Shown here: positions 7,615 through 16,415 of the stretch, piece by piece
Position numbering within the stretch: position 1 is the stretch's first letter
How the letters are laid out: each line of letters starts with the position of its first letter
Assembly (NCBI RefSeq): GCF_014681765.1
Contig: NZ_CP061498.1
Location: 2,245,501 to 2,309,500 of the forward strand
Reading direction: 5' to 3'
Length of the DNA stretch: 64,000 bases
Origin: Roseicitreum antarcticum
GTDB taxonomy: Bacteria > Pseudomonadota > Alphaproteobacteria > Rhodobacterales > Rhodobacteraceae
The notes under the pieces: model-generated
What the model saw: the letters and a program-made list of their open reading frames with translations, nothing else
Databases searched by the model: none
What the model was told of the DNA's origin: nothing
Program-made: the position numbers and the translations under genes

Positions 7615-10600
7615 TCACAGCTCATGCACGACGGGTGGCGTTTCGCAAACACTCATGGCGATCTCGACCACGTGCCGGTGGTGCGTCAGGTAGATCGCCT
7701 GGCCACGCCCGCCGATGGTCTCCATGACGCGACAGGCGGCGCTGGTGCGGGCCTCGTCGAAGGTCTCGAAGATGTCGTCGCAGAAGAACGGAAGCGTCGT
7801 GCCCTGGCCGACAAGCTGTTCGTGGGCCGCCGCGCGCAGCGCAAGGTAAAGCTGGAAGCGCGTTCCCTTCGACATTTCTGCCGCGCGCTTGCTGACGCCG
7901 TTTCCATCGACGGCCAGCAAGATCTCGGCGTCCTTCTCGATCTGGGTGCTCAGTGACGGATAGGCCTCTTGGGTGAGGCTGGCAAAGCAGTGTTCCGTCG
8001 CGGTCAGCATCCCGCTGCGGTGGCTGTCGCGATAGCGCCGGATGGCGTCCGAGGCGAGGTGATGACCCAGTGAAAGCTCAAGGTGCGCCAGTGCAGCCTC
8101 TTCCAGCTCCAGTTCCAGCGTCGCCTTCTGTTCGACCAGCGCGGCAATCTGATCGTCTCCTTTGACTTCCGAAAGGGCCTGCTCGGCCCGCGTGCTGTCC
8201 TGGATGGCGCGTGTCAGCTCTTCCTCGGCATGGGCAAGGTCCGATCCGCTGCTGTGCAAGGCGGCCCCCAATGCGGCGACTGTGGTGTCCGCAAGCTGGG
8301 TCCGTGCCGTCACGATGTCAGCGGCACCCAGCTCGGACAGGACCTGCCGCCTGAGTTTCTCGAGCGTCGCGCGATTCCCGATCACCTGCTGCGCGCGGGC
8401 CGCGACTTGCCGCAGGGCGTCGATGTCGCGCGGGGTGGCGGGGTCGGGGAAAAACACCGCGATCGCCTCGACCTCCTGGTCGATGGCATCTTGTCTGTCT
8501 TTGTTTCGCGCCCTCTCGGCCTCGGCTGCTTCTATGGCGATATCGAGATTCGCAACCGTCTCGCGGGCCATGCGCGCCCCGTCCGACAGGACCTTGAGAG
8601 CCGAATATATCTGGGCGGGGGTCGGCTCTTCGGCCAGATCATGGGCGCGTGCCAAGGCCGCAACCTCCTCGGCGAACAGCTTCTGGTCTGCCTGCATCGT
8701 CTTGATTCTACGCTCTGCTGCGGCGCGTGCCGTCTCATGTTCGCGCAACTCGCGGAGTGGCTGCAGAGAGACCGCCAAGCGCTCAGGCGAAAGCGTCTCT
8801 CCAAGAAGTCTGCGGATGAGCGCTTGCCACGCCATGGCTGCGTTTTCCCCGGCCTTCAAAGCAGTGTCGTGGCGGGCCTCGCGCAGGGCAAGAATACGCT
8901 GCGCCTGTCGCAGGGAATCCCCGGCCTTCGTTCGGGCGTCGGCTTGCTTGCGCTCTTCCTCAGCCAGCCGTCGTGCCGCGTTCAGGGCGCTGCCGAGGTC
9001 TGTCGGCTGAAAGGACAAAACCTCCGCAAGCTCTGCCAGCAGGGCCTCGGCACGCTGCTGGGTCGAACGATTGGCGTCTTGCGTTTCGCGCAGCAGCTGC
9101 GCCTCGTCTCCAGCCGCTTCGTGACGGAGCACCCAGTCCAGCCATTCGGCAGGCGTGATGCTGGTCGTAAGCCCGACCTGAGCCGCAGCCCCACTGATCG
9201 AGGCCTCGATGCCGGTGCGTTCGTCGCAAAGGGTGGCGAGGCGCTTCTCTGCCTGAGCGGCGCGCGCGCGGGCTTCGGCTTCGGCCTGTCCGATCTCGCG
9301 CAATTGCGCCAGTTCGCGGGATTGGGCCAGACGCGCCGCAGCGGCGGTATCGTGCTTTTGCAACGCCGCGTGGAAGGCGTTGGCGGTCCCTGTGTCCAAG
9401 GCTTTCAGGTGCTCCGCCCATAATGCGTCGCGCAGGGCCAGCATGTCTGTTGCCTCGGCGTCGGAAACGACTTTCGCGGCTTGCGTCAATGCACCCGCTT
9501 GGGCGCTGCGCGCTGCCATGTCCGCCAGATGTTCGTCACGTCTGTCCGTCATTGTGCGCAGATCGCGGACCAGCGCGTCATGACGTTCAGCCCACGCTGT
9601 TGCCTGAAGCCGCGAGGTCGGGCAGGCGGGCAGATGGTCGAACGTCACGCCTGCGAGGGAGAGTGCTGACAGGGACCGGTCGACCTTGATCTTGGCGGCC
9701 TCGATGGCGTGCAACGCTGCTGCATGGGCGGGGGCCAGGCTATCCGCATCGAAACGCAACAGGATGTCCGCAACCTGCGGGGCATTCTCGGCCGCAGGTG
9801 CGCCATCCTCCAGCGCCTCGGTCGCGGCCGTCACCCGCTCCGTGAGCTCGGCGACTTCGCGGGCCTCGGTATTTACCTGTGACATGGTTTCGCGCAGTGT
9901 TTCCCTTGCGCTTTCCAGCATCGCGATATCCGCAGTCGACAGGACCAGCCCCTGCAGATCCACATCCGGCGACGCGACCCCCAGCTCCCGCGCGGCCTGC
10001 CGCATGGACGCCTCTGCCGCCTGCTGTTCCTCCTGCCGCCTGCCAAGGTCGAGCTGTGCGGTGCGGTCCCGCGCACTGAGGTCCCCGAGATCCTCCAGCA
10101 CGGCTGAGAGATCGAGAAGATCCGGATTCACCGCGTGGCCCGCCCGCTCTTCCCGGAGCGCTGCCACCTCCCCGGTCAGGCGTGCGATGTTCTGCGTGGC
10201 CACCCCGCGATCGCCGCGTAGTTCGATCAGGCGCTCCGGATCGAAATCGAGGTGATCGGGGTAGGTCGGGAAAGGGGCAATCGCCGCCTCCAGATCAAGA
10301 ATTTCAGACATCAGCGGCAAGGCACGCCGCTGCGCCTCGGCGTGTGCCCTCGTGGTGTTCAGCACATCCCGCGTCTTGCGCGCGTCCTGCTCGGTCTCGC
10401 GCGCTTTGGCCAGATCCCGCTTGAGGGCCTTCCAGGCGCTGGCGGTCACGTCGCGCTCCTTGATCTCCTTTTCCACCTCGGCCAGCGCGCGCTTCAGCTC
10501 GGCCATGCGGGTCGTGCGCCCGCGCTTCTTCCAGAGCGCGTCGGCCCGGTCGCGCACGCCATCCAGAACGGCGCTGAGGTCGGCAACGCCTGCGGCGGCG

Positions 10601-11052
10601 GAAAACAGCAAGCGGCCGATATCCCCTTCGGCATTCGCGATTTCTTCGCCACCGCGTTCGATCGTCTCGTCGTCGAGGCAAAGAAGACGGCGGTAATCCC
10701 CTTCCGAAAGGCCCGCGAGATGGGCAGACAGCGCCGCCTCCGGCAGCGCGGTTCCCGTCTCATCGACAAGGGAACCGCTGCGCGTGGGCAGGCGCGTGAA
10801 GCGGCGCGCGGCGCCGTCGATGTCCAGCGTGGCAGAGACTTGCAGATTGCTGCGCGGATGTTTGAAGGCGTAGCCCTCGCGAAGCGGGAAGCCATAGAAG
10901 AGACGCAGCACAGCTTCCATCGTGGTCGTCTTGCCGGCTTCATTGGGGCCATAGATGATGTGGAAATCATGGCCGTCGCTTGCGGTCCCGAAGTCGAACT
11001 GCCGGTCAGTGAAATGGCCGAAACGGTCGAGGGAGAGGCGTTGCAGCCGCAT
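7615..11052 (-). CDS. SbcC/YhaN-like SMC-type ATPase
   Basis: A 1145-residue ABC/SMC-type ATPase of the AAA_27 (YhaN) group, expected to act with the adjacent phosphoesterase on DNA ends. Walker A is GPNEAGKT at residues 35-42 in the N-terminal head. Long Ala/Glu/Arg-rich coiled-coil segments fill roughly residues 190-1000. The C-terminal head has a signature-like MSKGTRFQLYLALR stretch and a Walker B region PFFCDDIFETFDEART. The ATG overlaps the stop of the upstream nuclease gene by one base (TGATG), so the two are translationally coupled. No CxxC zinc-hook motif is visible in the coil, in keeping with YhaN-type rather than true SbcC/Rad50 proteins. The pair could serve DNA repair or defence; IS debris lies downstream. 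Confidence 0.85.
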   Translation of the reverse strand: MRLQRLSLDRFGHFTDRQFDFGTASDGHDFHIIYGPNEAGKTTTMEAVLRLFYGFPLREGYAFKHPRSNLQVSATLDIDGAARRFTRLPTRSGSLVDETGTALPEAALSAHLAGLSEGDYRRLLCLDDETIERGGEEIANAEGDIGRLLFSAAAGVADLSAVLDGVRDRADALWKKRGRTTRMAELKRALAEVEKEIKERDVTASAWKALKRDLAKARETEQDARKTRDVLNTTRAHAEAQRRALPLMSEILDLEAAIAPFPTYPDHLDFDPERLIELRGDRGVATQNIARLTGEVAALREERAGHAVNPDLLDLSAVLEDLGDLSARDRTAQLDLGRRQEEQQAAEASMRQAARELGVASPDVDLQGLVLSTADIAMLESARETLRETMSQVNTEAREVAELTERVTAATEALEDGAPAAENAPQVADILLRFDADSLAPAHAAALHAIEAAKIKVDRSLSALSLAGVTFDHLPACPTSRLQATAWAERHDALVRDLRTMTDRRDEHLADMAARSAQAGALTQAAKVVSDAEATDMLALRDALWAEHLKALDTGTANAFHAALQKHDTAAAARLAQSRELAQLREIGQAEAEARARAAQAEKRLATLCDERTGIEASISGAAAQVGLTTSITPAEWLDWVLRHEAAGDEAQLLRETQDANRSTQQRAEALLAELAEVLSFQPTDLGSALNAARRLAEEERKQADARTKAGDSLRQAQRILALREARHDTALKAGENAAMAWQALIRRLLGETLSPERLAVSLQPLRELREHETARAAAERRIKTMQADQKLFAEEVAALARAHDLAEEPTPAQIYSALKVLSDGARMARETVANLDIAIEAAEAERARNKDRQDAIDQEVEAIAVFFPDPATPRDIDALRQVAARAQQVIGNRATLEKLRRQVLSELGAADIVTARTQLADTTVAALGAALHSSGSDLAHAEEELTRAIQDSTRAEQALSEVKGDDQIAALVEQKATLELELEEAALAHLELSLGHHLASDAIRRYRDSHRSGMLTATEHCFASLTQEAYPSLSTQIEKDAEILLAVDGNGVSKRAAEMSKGTRFQLYLALRAAAHEQLVGQGTTLPFFCDDIFETFDEARTSAACRVMETIGGRGQAIYLTHHRHVVEIAMSVCETPPVVHEL

Positions 11053-12287
11053 CAGCTTTTGGCCCCCTTCATCTGCGCCAGGACCAGATCGGCACCGGCG
11101 CGGGTCAACCTGTCCACCAGCGTATCGCGGGCGGCCTCGTCTGCCATCAATCGCTCTCGCAGTCCGACAGGCAGATCCTGCAGGACAGTCTCGACCTCGT
11201 CCCGCGCCAGAGCCGCGAAGCCAGGCTCTGCGCGGATCGCCGCCATCGTCGCCGCCAACTCATCCGCGGCGCCGCTGGCCTCGTCCCCGGCAGCCGGGGG
11301 CGACAGGCGAAACATCAGCTTGTCGATCCACAAATCCCCCGTGGCCTCGGCAAATTCGTTCACCTGTTCGGCCCAGACATCGCGATCCCGCAGAAATTGC
11401 CAATGGCGCGACGGTGTGCCCGTCAGCGTCAGGCGGACCACGCCGACGGGTGCCGCGACCGTCTTGCGCGTTGCGGCCATGTGGTTCTTCAGCAGTGCGC
11501 GCAGGGCCTCGTCGCTGTCCGCATCCGTGACATCCACTTCGGTCTGGACGAATTCCACCACCGATGTGGGCACTTCGGTCACGTCAATTTGGCCCTGTTC
11601 AATCGTCAGCAAAGTCGCGGATTTGGGGCCGGCCTCACCGATGTCGCGCCCTTGGGGGATGCCGGGCATGACCACCCAGGGTGCTTGCGAATGGACCTGC
11701 CGCTTGTGGATATGGCCAAGCGCCCAGTAGTCGAAACCCGCACCGACCAGATCCGCCACACTGCAAGGGGCGTAGATGTCATGACCGACCGCGCCACCAA
11801 GCGAGCTGTGCAGCAGGGCGATGTTCACCGCGCCCGGTACCGGCGCCTTGAAGCGCCGTACCAGATTGTCCGGCGCGTGGCGGTCCGCGAAGCTGACACC
11901 GTGAATCCAGACCCCGTCGGCCAGTTGTTCCCGCCCGCCACGCGCATCGAAGACGTGGACATGGGCAGGCAGATCGAGGGTCCCGGTGATCGGGTTTTCC
12001 GCGTCGTGGTTGCCCTTGATGTAGAAGACCCTGATCCCCGCATCTCCAATGCGGTCCAGCTCGGCCATCAGAAAGGCACCCGTTCTGGCGCTGCGTTCTT
12101 TCCCGTCAAAAAGATCACCGGCAATCAAAATTGCGGAGACCTCTTCAGAAATGGCAAGATCGACAAGACGGCTGAAAGCGGACCGGGAGGCCGCTGCAAT
12201 CGTGTCGCGCAACCCGGAGTTTCGCAACGCGAGGGACCGAAGGGGCGAGTCCAGGTGGACGTCAGCGGTGTGAAGAATTTTGATCAC
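11052..12287 (-). CDS. SbcD/YhaO-like DNA exonuclease (metallophosphoesterase)
   Basis: A 411-residue calcineurin-like phosphoesterase. The metal-binding motifs occur in order: DVH at residues 9-11, GDLFD, GNHD, a later HSS histidine and GHIHK. This is the Mre11/SbcD pattern, and YhaO proteins partner with YhaN-type ATPases, here encoded directly downstream with a one-base overlap. The start is GTG at 12287 (VIKILHTADVH); the core motif begins within 10 residues, so no longer start is needed. Expected activity is Mn-dependent nuclease on DNA ends. Substrate and induction are unknown. Confidence 0.88.
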   Translation of the reverse strand: MIKILHTADVHLDSPLRSLALRNSGLRDTIAAASRSAFSRLVDLAISEEVSAILIAGDLFDGKERSARTGAFLMAELDRIGDAGIRVFYIKGNHDAENPITGTLDLPAHVHVFDARGGREQLADGVWIHGVSFADRHAPDNLVRRFKAPVPGAVNIALLHSSLGGAVGHDIYAPCSVADLVGAGFDYWALGHIHKRQVHSQAPWVVMPGIPQGRDIGEAGPKSATLLTIEQGQIDVTEVPTSVVEFVQTEVDVTDADSDEALRALLKNHMAATRKTVAAPVGVVRLTLTGTPSRHWQFLRDRDVWAEQVNEFAEATGDLWIDKLMFRLSPPAAGDEASGAADELAATMAAIRAEPGFAALARDEVETVLQDLPVGLRERLMADEAARDTLVDRLTRAGADLVLAQMKGAKS

Positions 12288-12678
12288 GATCGAACCCCTT
12301 ACTTGGATGCTGCCGGGAAATTAGCGCAGTATCTGGGTTCGGATAGCTTGAACGGGGTCGGATATCTAGAACGAAGCGCTCATCGCGCGGCTGGACACGG
12401 CGCAGGAGCGCGAGAAAGCCTGCCTCGGCCCCGATCTGACGCTCTTCCACCTTGGCCGTCGCCTGCATCTGCCGGGCGGGAACGAATGGCGGACTTGCAC
12501 GTTCATAATGGGTGTTATCCTTGGAAAGGCCCCAAGGCGGCACACGGGCCGCAGGCGCAGGACATGGCACCCCGGCGTGCCAAGCCGCAGACCGGACTTG
12601 CTTTTGCCCCCAAAGGCGTGTTCGGGTCTGATCTGGATCAACCTCAGGGCGGCGCGTGTCGTCTAACCTGTGACCCGC

Positions 12679-12711
12679 CAGACCGATTCCAGACCGATGC
12701 CAGACCGATTC
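12679..12711. repeat. Three tandem 11-bp repeats
   Basis: CAGACCGATTC, CAGACCGATGC and CAGACCGATTC follow each other without gaps. The unit is about one helical turn, so copies face the same side of the DNA. They lie about 95 bases upstream of the small membrane protein gene. Either a regulator array or simple slippage would explain them. Confidence 0.8.
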
Positions 12712-12768
12712 CGGCGAAAGTCGCCAAGGTCAGTTGCATCAAGACACGACAGGGGCGGGACGAATGAT

Positions 12769-12782
12769 ATGCAATTTTGCAT
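12769..12782. promoter_or_regulatory. ATGCAA-TT-TTGCAT inverted repeat
   Basis: Perfect 6-base arms with a 2-base centre, 22 bases before the ATG of the small membrane protein gene. The position fits an operator or a promoter-overlapping site; the regulator is unknown. Confidence 0.45.
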
Positions 12783-12804
12783 GAAAACAATAAGGAACTG
12801 ATCC

Positions 12805-12996
12805 ATGTCTTTGGTTAATCTTGTCGTCACACTGGTCGTTGTCGGCGTGCTCTTGTGGTTGGTGAACACCTACATTCCGATGGACCGGAAGATCAAATCC
12901 ATCCTGAATGCCGTCGTGGTGATCTTCGTCATCCTGTGGATTCTGACAGGAACCGGCGTGCTGAGTGGGCTGAATGGCATCAGAATCGGCAATTGA
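12805..12996 (+). CDS. Small membrane protein, Thivi_2564 type (63 aa)
   Basis: A 63-residue protein with two hydrophobic helices: residues about 4-22 (NLVVTLVVVGVLLWLVN) and about 35-50 (AVVVIFVILWIL), joined by a short basic YIPMDRKIKS loop. This is the pattern of the widespread, uncharacterised Thivi_2564 family of inner-membrane proteins. TAAGGA lies about 7 bases before the ATG. Its end overlaps the start of the lipid-transport permease gene by 23 bases, so it may belong to that operon. Function is unknown. Confidence 0.8.
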   Translation: MSLVNLVVTLVVVGVLLWLVNTYIPMDRKIKSILNAVVVIFVILWILTGTGVLSGLNGIRIGN

Positions 12997-14077
12997 TGCC
13001 GCAGGGCGCCTGTCCGGTCCGGTCACGCTGGCCACGCTCGCCGACAGCCGCACCGCGCTGAACACACTGGGCAGCGCGGCGCGGCTGGACCTGTCGCACG
13101 TGACCGAACTGGACACGGCGGGCGCGTGGCTGATCGCCCGGCACCTCGCCCGCGCGCAGGCCGAAGGCCGCAGCGTCAGCCTGGACGGGGCCAGTGCGGC
13201 GCAAACGCTCTTGCTGCAAAAGGTGACCGAGGCCCTGCCCCCCGCGCGCCGCCCCACCAAACGCCGCGTCCACCACGATGCGGGCGACGACCTGGAGCGC
13301 TTTGGCGCGGGCATCAGCGCCTACGGTGCCAGCCTGGGCGCCAGCATCGGCTTTTTCGGACAGGTCATCGCGGCCATGGGCCGGGTGGTGATACACCCCT
13401 CACGGCTGCGCGGCACCGCGCTGGTGCACCACATGCATCAGGCCGGGCTGAACGCCGTGCCGATCGTGGCGCTGATGGGGTTTCTGATCGGCATCGTGCT
13501 GGCCTTTCAGGGCGCCACACAGTTGCAGCAATTCGGGGCCGAAGTGTTTGTGGTGGACCTCATCGCCATTTCCATCCTGCGCGAACTGGGCATCTTGCTG
13601 ACCGCGATCATCGTCGCCGGGCGCTCGGCCTCGGCCTTCACCGCCGCCATCGGCTCGATGAAAATGCGCGAAGAGATCGACGCCATGCGCGTCCTCGGCC
13701 TCGACCCCATCGACCTGCTGGTGCTGCCACGCATTCTGGCGCTGATATTCTTGCTGCCGGTGCTCGGCTTCATCGCCAATATGGCGGGCCTTTTGGGTGG
13801 CGGGCTGATGGCCTGGGTGGAACTGGGCATCTCGCCCGGGATGTTCCGCACGCAACTGCTGGCCAGCACCGATGTCTCCCACGCGCTGGTCGGCCTGTCG
13901 AAGGCGCCGGTGTTTGCACTTATCATCGGGATTGTTGGCTGCCATCAGGGGCTTCAGGTGCGGGGCAACACCGAATCGCTGGGCAACCAGACCTCGAAAT
14001 CCGTGGTCATCGCGATCTTCATGGTGATCGTGGTGGATGCGCTGTTTTCCGTCTTTTTCGCCATCTGGGGGGTGTGA
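12974..14077 (+). CDS. mlaE: MlaE-type ABC transporter permease with N-terminal STAS domain
   Basis: A 367-residue inner-membrane permease of the MlaE/YrbE family, part of an MCE lipid transporter that moves phospholipids between the membranes. Residues about 1-85 form a STAS-like domain (LDLSHVTELDTAGAWLIARH), which in E. coli is the separate protein MlaB. The permease domain follows, with about five helices, a GFLIGIVLAFQGATQLQQFG segment and the conserved EIDAMRVLGLDPIDLLVLPR cytosolic loop. The start overlaps the small membrane protein gene, and its TGA overlaps the ATG of the ATPase gene by one base. Confidence 0.9.
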   Translation: MASESAIDAAGRLSGPVTLATLADSRTALNTLGSAARLDLSHVTELDTAGAWLIARHLARAQAEGRSVSLDGASAAQTLLLQKVTEALPPARRPTKRRVHHDAGDDLERFGAGISAYGASLGASIGFFGQVIAAMGRVVIHPSRLRGTALVHHMHQAGLNAVPIVALMGFLIGIVLAFQGATQLQQFGAEVFVVDLIAISILRELGILLTAIIVAGRSASAFTAAIGSMKMREEIDAMRVLGLDPIDLLVLPRILALIFLLPVLGFIANMAGLLGGGLMAWVELGISPGMFRTQLLASTDVSHALVGLSKAPVFALIIGIVGCHQGLQVRGNTESLGNQTSKSVVIAIFMVIVVDALFSVFFAIWGV

Positions 14078-14871
14078 TGCCGGACGATCCCATCATCAAG
14101 GTGCGCAACCTGACCAACCAGTTCGGCAAGACCGTGGTGCATCAAAACCTCGACCTCGACGTGATGCGCGGCGAGGTGCTGGGCGTCGTCGGCGCGTCGG
14201 GCAGCGGCAAATCCGTGCTTTTGCGCACCATCGTCGGCCTGCAAAAACCCAGCGTCGGGCAGATCACCGTCCTGGGCACCGATGTGCTGACCGCCGACCC
14301 CGCGCGCCTCAACGCCGTGGTCAACCGCTGGGGCGTCATGTTCCAGGACGGCGCGCTGTTTTCGTCGCTGACCGTGCGCGAGAATGTCGAGGCCCCGATG
14401 CGCGAACGCCTGAATGTCGATCCCGCCACCCGCACCGCGCTGGCCGACCTGCGCATCGCCATGGTGGGGCTGAAGCAATCGGCAGGCGACCTTTATCCGT
14501 CCGACCTGTCGGGCGGCATGCGCAAACGCGCGGGGCTGGCCCGCGCCCTGTCGATGGACCCCGAAATCCTGTTTCTGGACGAACCCACCGCGGGCCTCGA
14601 TCCGATCGGGGCCTCGGATTTCGACGCGCTCATCAAGGCGCTGCAACAGGCGATGGGGCTGACGATCTTTCTTGTCACCCATGATCTGGACACGCTGCAC
14701 GCCACCTGCGACCGTGTCGCGGTGCTGGCCGACCGCAAGGTGCTGGTGACCGGCACCATGGCGGAGTTGCGCCGCGTGGATCACCCATGGGTACATGACT
14801 ACTTCAACGGCCCGCGCGCCCATGCCGCGCAGCCCGGCACCCCCCCGCCAAGCCAGAAGGATCTGACCTGA
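14077..14871 (+). CDS. mlaF: MlaF-type ABC transporter ATPase
   Basis: A 264-residue ATPase energising the adjacent permease. It has Walker A GASGSGKS (about residues 39-46), a Q-loop MFQDGALFSSLTV, the ABC signature LSGGMRKRAGLARAL and Walker B ILFLDEPTAGLDP, then an H-loop in VTHDLD. MlaF proteins carry the same LSGGM form of the signature. The frame is open far upstream to 13126, but that part is antiframe to the permease; ATG 14077 shares its A with the permease stop, the usual coupling. Confidence 0.93.
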   Translation: MPDDPIIKVRNLTNQFGKTVVHQNLDLDVMRGEVLGVVGASGSGKSVLLRTIVGLQKPSVGQITVLGTDVLTADPARLNAVVNRWGVMFQDGALFSSLTVRENVEAPMRERLNVDPATRTALADLRIAMVGLKQSAGDLYPSDLSGGMRKRAGLARALSMDPEILFLDEPTAGLDPIGASDFDALIKALQQAMGLTIFLVTHDLDTLHATCDRVAVLADRKVLVTGTMAELRRVDHPWVHDYFNGPRAHAAQPGTPPPSQKDLT

Positions 14872-14872
14872 T

Positions 14873-15778
14873 ATGGAGACACGCGCCCGCTACATCCTCG
14901 TCGGGGTCTTCACCCTGCTGACCATGCTGGCCGCACTGGGCTTCATCCTTTGGCTGGCCAAGGTGCAGATCGACCGGACCTATGCACAATACGACATCGT
15001 GTTCGACACGGTGGCCGGGCTGGGTGACGCCAGCAACGTGCGCTACAACGGCGTCAGCGTGGGCAAGGTGCTGACCATCGAGCTGGACGCGGAAAACCCG
15101 GCGCTGGTCCGCGTCCGGATCGAGGTCGATGCCGAAACCCCGGTGCGCGAAGATACCGTGGCGCGCCTCGCCTCGCAGGGTGTGACGGGCGTGTCCTTCG
15201 TGGCGCTGGAGGGCGGGCGCACCGATGCCGAGCCTTTGCGCCCCCAGCCCCCCGCCGATGTGCCGGTGATCCGGGCCAAACCCTCGCTGGTGCAGGGCCT
15301 CATGTCCGACGCGCCCGACCTGCTGACCGAGGCGCTGTCGCTCATGCAAGATATCCGCGCCTTCACCACGCCCGAAAACCGCGCCGCCGTCGCCGACATC
15401 TTGCAAAACGTGAAGACCGCGACCGCCCGCATCGACCAGATTGCCGCACAGGCGGAATCGGTCATGGCCACCGCCGAGGTGACGCTGCAAACCGCCGATG
15501 CCACGCTGGCAGATGCCCGGACCGCGTTTGGCAGCGCCGACAGCGTGCTGACCGACGACATCCCCGCCCTGATCGCCGAGCTGCGGACCGCGGCGGGCGA
15601 CATCCGCCAATCGGCGGCGGGGCTGCGCGACTTTTCCACCACCGGGCTGCCGCAGTTTCGCGCCGTGGCGGGGGATGCCCGCGCGCTGATCGCGAATATC
15701 TCTGCCCTCACCAACCGGATTGCAAGCGACCCCGGACGCTTCCTTCTGGGCAACCAGACCCCGTCATACAGGAATTGA
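14873..15778 (+). CDS. mlaD: MlaD/MCE-domain substrate-binding protein
   Basis: A 301-residue MCE protein: one N-terminal anchor helix (residues about 8-29) and then the MCE domain with YDIVFDTVAGLGDASNVRYN and GVSVGKVLTIELD. These domains form hexameric rings that carry lipid through the periplasm. The region after about 145 is Ala-rich and predicted helical, longer than E. coli MlaD (about 180 residues) and closer to PqiB/plant TGD2-like forms, which may extend the channel. The gene starts one base after the ATPase stop. Confidence 0.9.
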   Translation: METRARYILVGVFTLLTMLAALGFILWLAKVQIDRTYAQYDIVFDTVAGLGDASNVRYNGVSVGKVLTIELDAENPALVRVRIEVDAETPVREDTVARLASQGVTGVSFVALEGGRTDAEPLRPQPPADVPVIRAKPSLVQGLMSDAPDLLTEALSLMQDIRAFTTPENRAAVADILQNVKTATARIDQIAAQAESVMATAEVTLQTADATLADARTAFGSADSVLTDDIPALIAELRTAAGDIRQSAAGLRDFSTTGLPQFRAVAGDARALIANISALTNRIASDPGRFLLGNQTPSYRN

Positions 15779-15782
15779 TGCC

Positions 15783-16415
15783 ATGCCCCTCTGCCCCTCT
15801 GCCGTGATCCGCCCCGCCATTCTCAGCTTGTCGCTGGCGCTGCTGTCGGGCTGCGGCGCCGTCTCGGCGCTGTCAGAGGCCACGACCGAACTGGATGCCT
15901 ACACCCTGTCCGCGCCCGCGCCAGACAGCCCGCCCGCCCCCGGGCGCGGCCATCTGGTGGTCGAGGCACCCTCGGCCCCGGGCGCGCTGGCCACCGACCG
16001 CATCTTGATCAAACCCCTGCGCTATCAGGCGCAATATCTGGAAAATGGCCGCTGGTCCGAACCCGCGCCCGCACAGGTCCAGACCCTGCTGGTCAGCGCC
16101 TTCCAGAACATGGGCGGCTTCCGGCTGGTGGGGCGCACCGGCGCAGGCCTGATGCCTGATTACACCCTGATGACCGATTTGCAGAGCTTTCAGGCCGAAC
16201 CCTCAGGCAGCGACGCCGCCCCCATCACCGTGAAGATCAGCGCCATCATGACCCTGATCCGCGAGGACGACCGCCGCATCGCCGCCACCCGCCGGTTTGA
16301 CGCCACGGCAACCGTGGCCTCCGACGATACCCGCGCCGTGGTCGCAGGCTTCGACGCCGCCATGCGCGACATGCTGCCCCAAATCGTCCGCTGGACCCAG
16401 TCCCAGACCCGCTGA
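15783..16415 (+). CDS. ABC-type transport auxiliary lipoprotein (PqiC-like)
   Basis: A 210-residue lipoprotein: a hydrophobic signal peptide ends in LLSGC, so Cys24 would be lipidated. The body contains DRILIKPLRYQAQYLENGRW and an EPAPAQVQTLLVSAFQN segment typical of the ABC_trans_aux/PqiC family. PqiC is an outer-membrane lipoprotein that docks the MCE needle, and the same role is inferred here. Start ATG 15783 lies four bases after the MCE gene stop. It ends the operon; no MlaC-like shuttle or MlaA is present nearby. Confidence 0.85.
   Translation: MPLCPSAVIRPAILSLSLALLSGCGAVSALSEATTELDAYTLSAPAPDSPPAPGRGHLVVEAPSAPGALATDRILIKPLRYQAQYLENGRWSEPAPAQVQTLLVSAFQNMGGFRLVGRTGAGLMPDYTLMTDLQSFQAEPSGSDAAPITVKISAIMTLIREDDRRIAATRRFDATATVASDDTRAVVAGFDAAMRDMLPQIVRWTQSQTR

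Larger units (their letters stand above)
12288..12804. other. Intergenic region with gene remnant and short repeats
   Basis: A plus-strand frame open from 12370 to the stop at 12666 begins directly after a TAG and has no upstream start. Its first part (NEALIARLDTAQEREK, then LTLFHLGRRLHLPGGNEW) reads like real protein, so it may be a truncated gene of unknown family. The rest holds the tandem repeat and palindrome listed separately. Confidence 0.4.

Noticed and set aside
8083-9423. Plus-strand open frames opposite the SMC-type ATPase gene
   Set aside because: They fall within the coiled-coil region of the ATPase, whose frame is continuous with intact head domains at both ends.
12679-12711. 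Tandem repeats as a mini-CRISPR array
   Set aside because: Repeats are 11 bases with no spacers, and no cas genes are present.
13126-14076. N-terminal extension of the ATPase gene to 13126
   Set aside because: The extension lies in another frame inside the permease gene, is very Arg/His-rich, and the ATPase domain begins right at ATG 14077.
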